Part shown: positions 57,053-64,000 of the stretch, in pieces
How the letters are laid out: each line of letters starts with the position of its first letter
How positions within the stretch are numbered: position 1 is the stretch's first letter
Origin: Okapia johnstoni
Taxonomy: Eukaryota; Chordata; Mammalia; Artiodactyla; Giraffidae
Direction of reading: 5' to 3'
DNA length: 64,000 bases
NCBI GenBank assembly: GCA_024291935.2
Contig: CM044309.1
Coordinates: forward strand, 97,427,628 to 97,491,627
Translations under genes and position numbers: made by a program
The notes under the pieces: generated by a model
Told to the model about the DNA's origin: nothing
Databases searched by the model: none
The model's input: the letters and a program-made list of their open reading frames with translations, nothing else

Positions 57053-57064
57053 AAGCATTACTTA

Positions 57065-57209
57065 AGATACAAATGAACATATTGAAGCGGAAGTGTATAG
57101 AATGTGTGGGTGGAAACCAGTTCAGAGTGTGTTTAAGTAGGAAGTAAATAAATGGAAATTTTAAGGGTGGACAAGGATAAGATACACAGTCCCTTAATTG
57201 GAGGTCCTT
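57065..57209. other. Short unique spacer
   Basis: Nothing recognised. Confidence 0.5.
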
Positions 57210-57218
57210 ATTAAGCTA

Positions 57219-57432
57219 CCATCTGAGCCAACAGGGCTCAGATGGTAAAGAATCTGCCTGTAGTGTGGGAGACCTGGGTTTGATCCCTGGGTTGGGAAGA
57301 TCCCCTGGAGAAGGGAATGGCTACCCAGTTCAGTATTCTTGCCTAGAGAATCCCATGGAGAGAGGAGCCTGGCAGGCTACAGTCCATGGTGCTGGAGAGT
57401 TTGATATGACTGAGCAACTTTCACTTAACTTC
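57219..57432 (+). mobile_element. Bov-tA SINE with fold-back 5' end, 9-bp TSD
   Basis: From 57235 it is a normal Bov-tA (GGCTCAGATGGTAAAGAATC, GGTTTGATCCCTGGGTTGGG, CCCCTGGAGAAGGGAATGGC, tail ACTGAGCAACTTTCACTTAA). The normal first bases of the head are replaced by CCATCTGAGCC, an inverted copy of 57235-57245. ATTAAGCTA flanks the unit (57210-57218, 57433-57441). Confidence 0.94.
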
Positions 57433-57441
57433 ATTAAGCTA

Positions 57442-60033
57442 TTATATATTTGTACAGTTAAGAAAACCCATTGCAGAGATCATTTCTACTACATACCATT
57501 TTTATAACAGAATCAATTTAAGAAATCCATGTGAGAAATTCCACAACTACATTGTTGATTTTATTTGTGAGATTCAAGGACCCATTATGTTGTTACTGAA
57601 AAATGTTCTTTTAATAATTGTGGAGGTTCTATGTGAACTTGAAGGTTGTAAAAAATCTTACTAGCACAAGTCTGCTGGATAAAGCCAATAAGAAACATAT
57701 CATCATTCCATTTAGGTCATTTATTTTGTTTCCTTAAAACAAAATAAATCTTCTCAGTACATCATATTTGGATCATAGCTGCTTTGATTACAATGCTAAA
57801 TTACTGACAAAATTTCCATCCATACATCCTCACTCAATCAGTTCACACCATGGTTCTGCTCAAAATCGCAGATGGAAATAGTATTTCACTGCTTATTATT
57901 AGTATTATAGAATAGATTTCTATGACCTGACTTTGACCAGAATTATTTTTACACAAGGATTTATCCAGTTTTATTGGGACAGAATGCTATAATGGGGAGC
58001 TGTAAATTCCCAATAAGTGAACAGGCATTAAAACTATCCCTCCTGAAACTGAAAAAAATCTCTACACTGATACAGTAGAAATCAGGGCATTGTGTAATTA
58101 TATGGATCTATAAGGAAAATGGCTCAAGGTCATCCTGACTGTGGCTCATGCTTTTCTAATAGAAGCTCAATAAGGTTTTTATTCTCTTGGCCATTTCATT
58201 TTATTTAAAGCAGACTAGTTCTACATGTTCATAAGTATTATGTTTTTGATAGTGAAGGTGTAAAAAAGACTAGAAAAGAAATTCTCAGGCCTCCTGATGG
58301 AGTAGGAGAAGTGTCCATTTTGATACTAAGTTCAATTCCTATGCTAGGCAGGCCCAGTACTCTGGGAGAATGTACAATTAGAGTTTGCAATGATTTCTCT
58401 GCTTCCAGGAAAAAATAAAAATGAGCTTCTTTTTCCCAATACATAGTTCCTCTTGGCAGCAAAGCCAATGGAAAGTACTAATGATGCACTACAGATATTA
58501 ACCTGTATGACTTGTTGCACATAATGGCCTGACCACACTCAGATAATATCTAGAATTTTCCAGAAGTGAATTCAACCACTCTGTTATAAGCAACTCAAAT
58601 TCTTCCTTAGCCTGAATCTATTCTTTTCCAGGAGGACAACTCAGAGCAAGTTCCTCCCCAGTTCTTCCCCCAGGTTGAGCTAAAAAGCTCCTAATTGCTC
58701 TTTATTTCATTTACATGATATTTTCCTCATGCTAATTTTATTAGCTTGAAGGTTCTATGCCAGGACCACAGGGAGTGGCATTCACCCAACTTCAGTCTTG
58801 TTTCAGACCTGAACTCATCAATCAGATGCCCTCTGTTTTGTCTACTTAAATCTTTTGGTGATCAATAAGTGTCCAGATCATTTTACAATTTGGTGAAACT
58901 GCTTTTTAGCCTTGCTTTCGTGTCTCCTTAATTATCTGGTTGACCTGTATATTTTTTCTTGAATTTATTACCTTAATTCAAAAGCATAAAACATCCTTCT
59001 ATCTACAGGGTTATCATAACTCCAAGCTCTCTGAGGCTCAATTCTTGTAAAGCATTGACAGTGTGATTTAATTCTCTTAAATTTACTACAAAATTTCATT
59101 TATTTTTAAAAGTAAATGCTTCATTTCTCTTATATTATATAATAGACTCTCTTTTTAATCAAGACTACCCGCCCAACATGTCTCTTTCTAAATATTTATA
59201 TCTCCCTAAAAGCACATTTGTTAATCATTTAATATTTAATTTCTTTTTTCTTCTTTCATTTTATTTCTTTATTACAGATTACACTGACAAAGGATAATGA
59301 TTCCCCATTTATGGAACCAATCTTAACAGCATCTCAGATCTTCCTGATTACATCTGCCTTTTAGACCCAGCTATTTCCCTTGCTTTGGGACTTAAAAGGC
59401 ACAGTGTTTTGCATGGTCATGAAGGGGTAAGTGTTGTCCCTCTTGCTTCAACTCTTAGTACACATGCCAGCTCAGCCTCTCAGGTGTGCAGCCTGTGGTG
59501 TAGCAGGTTTTCCATCATGCCTCCCAGGCAAGGTTCCCTGCAATCCAAGCAGAGTCCAGTTGGATAAGAGTTCTATAAGCTTCAACTTCCAAGGCAGCTG
59601 AATGGAGGGGAAGGGTAATACAATCTCTGTATACAAGAGCTTGACAATTCTTGGGATTGGGTTTGGCCACCCTGTCCTTCCCTCCCCCAGGTCTTTCGTG
59701 AGACCGTGATTTTATGTATCTTCTACAGAGATCTTCACTAATTCCTTATCCACCATCTAGGAAATTCTGTGTTGCTTTTGCTTCTTTCCTCACTTCACCC
59801 TCCTGGGACTGCAGGTCTCAACTTTAACCATTAAACTTGAGTCACACTCTGTTTTCTAGACTCCACTATCACTTTTACTATAATTCTTATTTTCTAGCTA
59901 CTGTTATATAGACTTCCACAGCCTCAATTTCTCCTGTAGAGTGGTGTCCTCACAATGGACACTGGTGCTGCATTCGGGAATAACAGCATTGCAATACTTC
60001 AGAAAATTCTAACCAATTTCGTTGTTCCTTTTG
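57442..60033. other. Unique DNA, 2.6 kb
   Basis: No repeat or gene recognised. A pyrimidine-rich tract ending in TTATTACAG at 59269-59277 looks like a splice acceptor, but no exon follows that I can support. The open frame at 59385-59567 has no domain. Confidence 0.5.
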
Positions 60034-60243
60034 TTTCCTTGGTGCTCAGAGTAAAGAATCCACCTATAACGCATTAGACCTAGCTTCAGTCCCTGGGTTG
60101 AAAAGATCCCCTGGAGGAGGGCACGGCAAATGACTACAGCATTCTTGCCTGGAGAACTCCCATGGACAGAGGAGCCTGGCAGGCTACAGTTTGTGGAGCA
60201 GAGGAGTCAGACATGACTGAGCAACTGAACACAGCACAGCACG
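60034..60243 (+). mobile_element. Bov-tA SINE
   Basis: Head CCTTGGTGCTCAGAGTAAAG, TTCAGTCCCTGGGTTG, body CCCCTGGAGGAGGGCACGGC, tail GCAACTGAACACAGCACAGC. Confidence 0.92.
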
Positions 60244-61599
60244 CCATGTTACCAAACACTGTAATTGCTACGCATTGCTGCTCATGATTTTTCATGGCTC
60301 TTGCAATAAACACCAAAGGATTGCATTATTTCCTCTTATGCCATAACCACAGTGCTTCTTCCACCCTGTGACACTCTAATTTAATTTGTAGGCCAAAAGT
60401 CTTCCGTGATGCGTTTTGCATGGTCCGTGTTCTTGAGTGAAACCAGAGGAGTTTCTCAGGGCCTCTTCTCTACTTTCCAATATAAAATTTAGAAAAATTT
60501 CCTTTTCCTCCAAATGAACATAAGACATAATTCTATATCCCTGATTACTGCACTTAGAGCCAGATCATATCTTACATGCCCTTCTCTTCAAGCACAGTCC
60601 TTTTAGTCCAGAACTGGGGCTCAGATAGTCTGGCAAAAGCCGGAGTGACTATCCAAAGCACTAACATTGATCCAAATGGGATTTTCAAAATTTTGCAGGC
60701 TGAGTGAGCCAAGTAGAAGATTGTAAAGTAGTTTGATACTAAAAAAACAGGGGAATGACAAAAAAAATTAATAATAACCATCCGTCTTTAACATTTTACC
60801 TAAATCCCTTTACTTATTTTATCTCCATTTAGAAAACAAGAGCCAAGTTTATATGTTAAATCATTTACATTTTTAAAATTTCAGTGTAAGACTCATAGTT
60901 TGTATTGATCAGGAAATTTATATATGCATATCAGTTACCTTTAATTAAGACAGTACTTTTCTCTTGCATTATTACACTTTCATGAATGTTTCAAAAGACT
61001 CAACTTATTCTTATTGATTGTAAATGTTGCTATCTTTTTTGGATGGACAAATCATTCATATTTGTCCATTAGCATAACTCTCTTCAGGTTGACCTATTTG
61101 TCCTCTTTAGTAATTTCAAGTAATATCTGAGAGCATTCTTGCTTTCTTTGAACAACATATTTCAGATTCAATATATTTATTAGTTTCTTTGTTGGCTCTA
61201 GATGTAAAATCACCTATTCTCTGGAAGCCAAGGATGCATGCTGATAAGCAGAAGAAAGAATAAAGATTAGTCCCTTTAGATTATAAAATAGTTTTCTTTT
61301 TTCTTATATCATAAATCAGTGTTGGTAATTAAATTTACTCCTTAGTTCCTAAATTTCATATTTTATTTTACTTGAATTTCAAATTGTCCATTTCATGTTT
61401 TGTTTTGGTCCTTTGGAATGATTCCTTTTTGGAATGCTAAAAGGGAGTCCAAATCACACAGTTTCAAGAAGATCCTATTTTCAGTATCATTAGGACACCA
61501 ACCATTTGAAGAGTAAAGTAATCCCCCCAAACACCGAATATTGTATCAAAAACAGAGACCCAATACATTCACAAGACACAATAATTTTAAAAAAGACAC
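60244..61599. other. Unique AT-rich DNA
   Basis: Nothing recognised. Confidence 0.5.
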
Positions 61600-61735
61600 A
61601 TGCTTACAGATGGTTACTAGAATTATCATTGTGATCGTTTCACAGTGTACAAAATTAATGAATCACAATGCTGTACACTTGAAAGTAATATAATATTGCA
61701 TATCAATTATAAGTCAACATAAATAATATTTTTTT
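61600..61735 (+). mobile_element. L1 3' terminal fragment
   Basis: GTTTCACAGTGTACAAAATT, ATGCTGTACACTTGAAAGTA and ATATAATATTGCATATCAAT match the end of older L1 3' UTRs. Confidence 0.65.
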
Positions 61736-62166
61736 AAATGTTGTTTTTCAAAGTTTGGCTTAACATCTTTTAACCTTTTGTGTTTGGACTCCACTAACTA
61801 CATTTCTTTACCCTTTATATTGTTGCTTTAATAGTGTCATTTGATTTATAGCATATGCTTTTAAGTCCTTGGGTACAATATCACAAGGGTCCCTCTATAT
61901 TCTTGTTATCATGATATTGTTCTATTTCAATTCCCCAAATTAAATAAATGATTCGATAAACACCCACCAGAATTAACATCCATAATTAGCAAAGTCAGAT
62001 ATGGAAGAACAAATGTGAACGTCACAACTCAGAAAATTAGTGTATTTTAGCTTCTGTAAATTCACATTCCCTGCCTAATACTAACCAATATCTTAGAATA
62101 TAAGAGTTTTCTTAAGACTAATGGATAAATGATGGATAGATGATAAATAGGTAGATAGATAAATCA
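61736..62166. other. Unique DNA, ending in GATA-like sequence
   Basis: GATAGATGATAAATAGGTAG at about 62136-62155 is part of the GATA tract that continues past the next SINE. Confidence 0.55.
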
Positions 62167-62173
62167 CAGATAG

Positions 62174-62396
62174 ATATATTTTATTGTTGTTGTATAGTTG
62201 CTAAGTCGTGTTTGACTCTTTTGTGACCCCCATGGACTGTAGTTCGTCAGTCTCCTCTGTCCGTGAAATTTCCCAGGCAAGAATACTGGAGTGGGTTGCC
62301 ATTTCCTTCTTCAGGGGATCTTCCTGAACCAGGGATTGAACTCATGTTTCCTGAATTGGCAGGTGAATTCTTTACTGCTGAGCCACCAGGGAAGCC
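62174..62396 (-). mobile_element. Bov-tA SINE inside a GATA tract, antisense
   Basis: A TTGTTGTTG-type tail is followed by CTAAGTCGTGTTTGACTC, the Bov-A body, and a head ending GAGCCACCAGGGAAGC. CAGATAG flanks it (62167-62173, 62397-62403), although the context is GATA-rich. Confidence 0.92.
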
Positions 62397-62426
62397 CAGA
62401 TAGTTAGACAAATAGATGGATAGATG

Positions 62427-62470
<44 letters not shown>
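62427..62470. repeat. (GATA)11 microsatellite
   Basis: Eleven perfect GATA units inside a longer imperfect GATA/GATG tract reaching about 62505. Confidence 0.95.
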
Positions 62471-62471
<1 letters not shown>

Positions 62472-62505
62472 ATGATAGATAGACAGATAAACTAGATAGA
62501 TAATA

Positions 62506-64000
62506 GGTGAATAAGAAGGACAAACAAACAGTTTTGGGTTTACTCTGTCTGCAATATATTTTCCCCATTACTCGCTCGCTGGTCAGTAGCCCTTCTCCTG
62601 TTCCCAGCAGCAGTAATAAAGTCACTTTGTGTTTCTTTCTGGATAATCTGGTCTCTCTCTACTATCCTACATCTTCTGTGGCACAATGGAAAACATACTG
62701 GGTTATATCTTTTTAGTTTATCAACATATAAGCTTACAAATTTAATTGATTTTCTAATGATATATTAGCTGAATGCAATGTTGTTCAAATAAAATTGTCC
62801 TATTTTCCCATTATTTTAAAACTCATTATAAGAATTTGGGTACAATATTTACATACCCCATAAAATTTAAATTCTCTCTTTAAATCCATTTGAATGCAAA
62901 TATCAAGTTATAGCCCCAATCTCACAATGCACAGTATACACAAATGCTGGCATCTCTTTCAGTTCCCTTGATACATATGCAAATTTTATGGATGAGATTT
63001 TGGAGCCTCTTGTTGAAAATTTAGCTGTAACGGCAAGAGAAGTGACTGCACTCATCCACAATGCATGCCACTAAAATTACACCTCATGGAGACATATAAA
63101 GACAGTGTTTATCCCTGTAAAACCGGAGGAACACCTGCAAACATAGATGGAGATGAAGGTCAAGAGCATCATAGAGCACCTGGTACAGGGAGTATTTTTA
63201 ATCATTCATCTCTTGGAAAAGAAACAGTGCTAAATCTCTCTCTCTCAATTGAACTAACTCATTACTGGCAAATCCTTGCCAAGTTTCTGTTGTGGGATTT
63301 TTTCTATTCACCCGAGGTAGCCTATTTATCTGAGAGAAATGCAGTCCTTTCCTAGACCATGTCTTTTCACGTGAATTATCAGTATCACTGCATTCCTATG
63401 TCCTGAATAAAAGCAACCACTGGACATCTGTGTTAGATTTCATTTTACCTAAGAGAAACAGTCTGTATATGTTGTCTCCTGTATTTCTGCTTTACTTTGA
63501 TATTGCCAGTAGGCTTATAATGAAAATAAATATTTCAATCTTAGAAGAGTAGAAAATGTAATATTATATGCAGTTGAAATTTATGGGAAATTGTCATTAA
63601 ATGGCTGATTCAAAGGAATTCACCTGCCATATATTTTTTGTAACTTATTCTTCTTCTAGTTATATAGGAGAACCACAAGAGTCTTAGTTTTCCTAAAGAC
63701 ATGAAAATTTACACAATGTTAAAGCAGAAAACATTGTAACAGTTTGAAAAGATTTAGGAGGTATTCTGGAAATATTAGCCTAGGAAAAATACATTTACTG
63801 TAACCAGGAGAATTTCAAGATTATACAGCAGTTGTATTTGTGGGAATGTAGTCATGAACAATAGTTCATGGAAGAAAGATTGCATTTATAACAAAATGAT
63901 TTATTGCTCAGCTTGAGGCAAGATATACAGTGGATGCTATGTTCCCCATGCTCACTAAGACTTCAGAAAATTTAAAAATAAAAAAACCCAAAACTTGTAA
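62506..64000. other. Unique AT-rich DNA to the window end
   Basis: Nothing recognised. The open frame at 63065-63355 (96 codons) has no domain or neighbours to support it. Confidence 0.5.

Noticed and set aside
59230..59567. Splice-acceptor-like pyrimidine tract (TTATTACAG) and a following open frame
   Set aside because: A single acceptor-like motif with no matching donor, no recognisable exon and no homology; common by chance in T-rich DNA.
1..64000. CRISPR arrays, operons, riboswitches, prophage or plasmid features
   Set aside because: No regularly spaced repeats, ribosome-binding patterns or bacterial gene organisation. The repeat content is plainly that of a ruminant nuclear genome.

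Overview
This window looks like a ruminant (bovid-type) nuclear genome segment: AT-rich, with no protein-coding exon I can support, and packed with repeats found in ruminants. The signature families are BovB (an RTE-class LINE), the tRNA-derived Bov-tA SINEs and the Bov-A2 dimeric SINE. Older mammalian layers are also present: L1 3' ends, MIR, ERVL-MaLR LTRs, a hAT/MER20-like and a Tigger-like DNA element, and one CHR-type cetartiodactyl SINE. I cannot tell cattle from sheep, goat or other bovids. The context is intergenic or deep intronic.

Layout. 0-9 kb: a BovB copy, an MLT1-like LTR, a Bov-A monomer and an inverted Bov-A2 150 bp apart, one Bov-tA, a MER20-like element and a partial Bov-tA. 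9-13 kb: two probable solo LTRs, the first split by a Bov-tA. 13-17.6 kb: a compound Bov-tA, MIRs and quiet AT-rich DNA. 17.7-23 kb: a 1.45 kb BovB, Bov-tAs, a Tigger-like element and a Bov-A2 sitting inside a MIR. 24.4-31.5 kb: the most layered part, with BovB in antisense BovB, BovB in L1, and an L1 broken by two Bov-tAs, an LTR and a BovB. 32-45.5 kb: scattered SINEs, L1 3' UTR pieces, BovB copies, two Bov-A2 copies and a tiny L1 insertion. 46.6-50.6 kb: three BovB copies, including the best-preserved reverse transcriptase in the window. 52-57.5 kb: an L1 3' end carrying a three-headed SINE array, a 152-bp BovB tail and a Bov-tA with a fold-back at its 5' end. 57.5-64 kb: mostly unique DNA, one Bov-tA, an L1 tail, a Bov-tA in a GATA tract and a GATA microsatellite.

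By my boundaries there are about 15 BovB pieces totalling roughly 10.4 kb (about 16% of the window). All are 5'-truncated and none reaches the endonuclease region. No pathway or operon exists here; the biology is retrotransposition and decay. I found no convincing undescribed system. The most informative observations are structural: a BovB reading frame reopened by a 43-bp duplication that compensates a 1-base deletion, a head-to-tail BovB tandem flanked as one unit by a direct repeat, SINE arrays with unit target-site duplications (TSDs), and a fold-back 5' junction. Repeat names come from recognition of family sequences, not from a database search. TSDs and motifs were read directly from the sequence.
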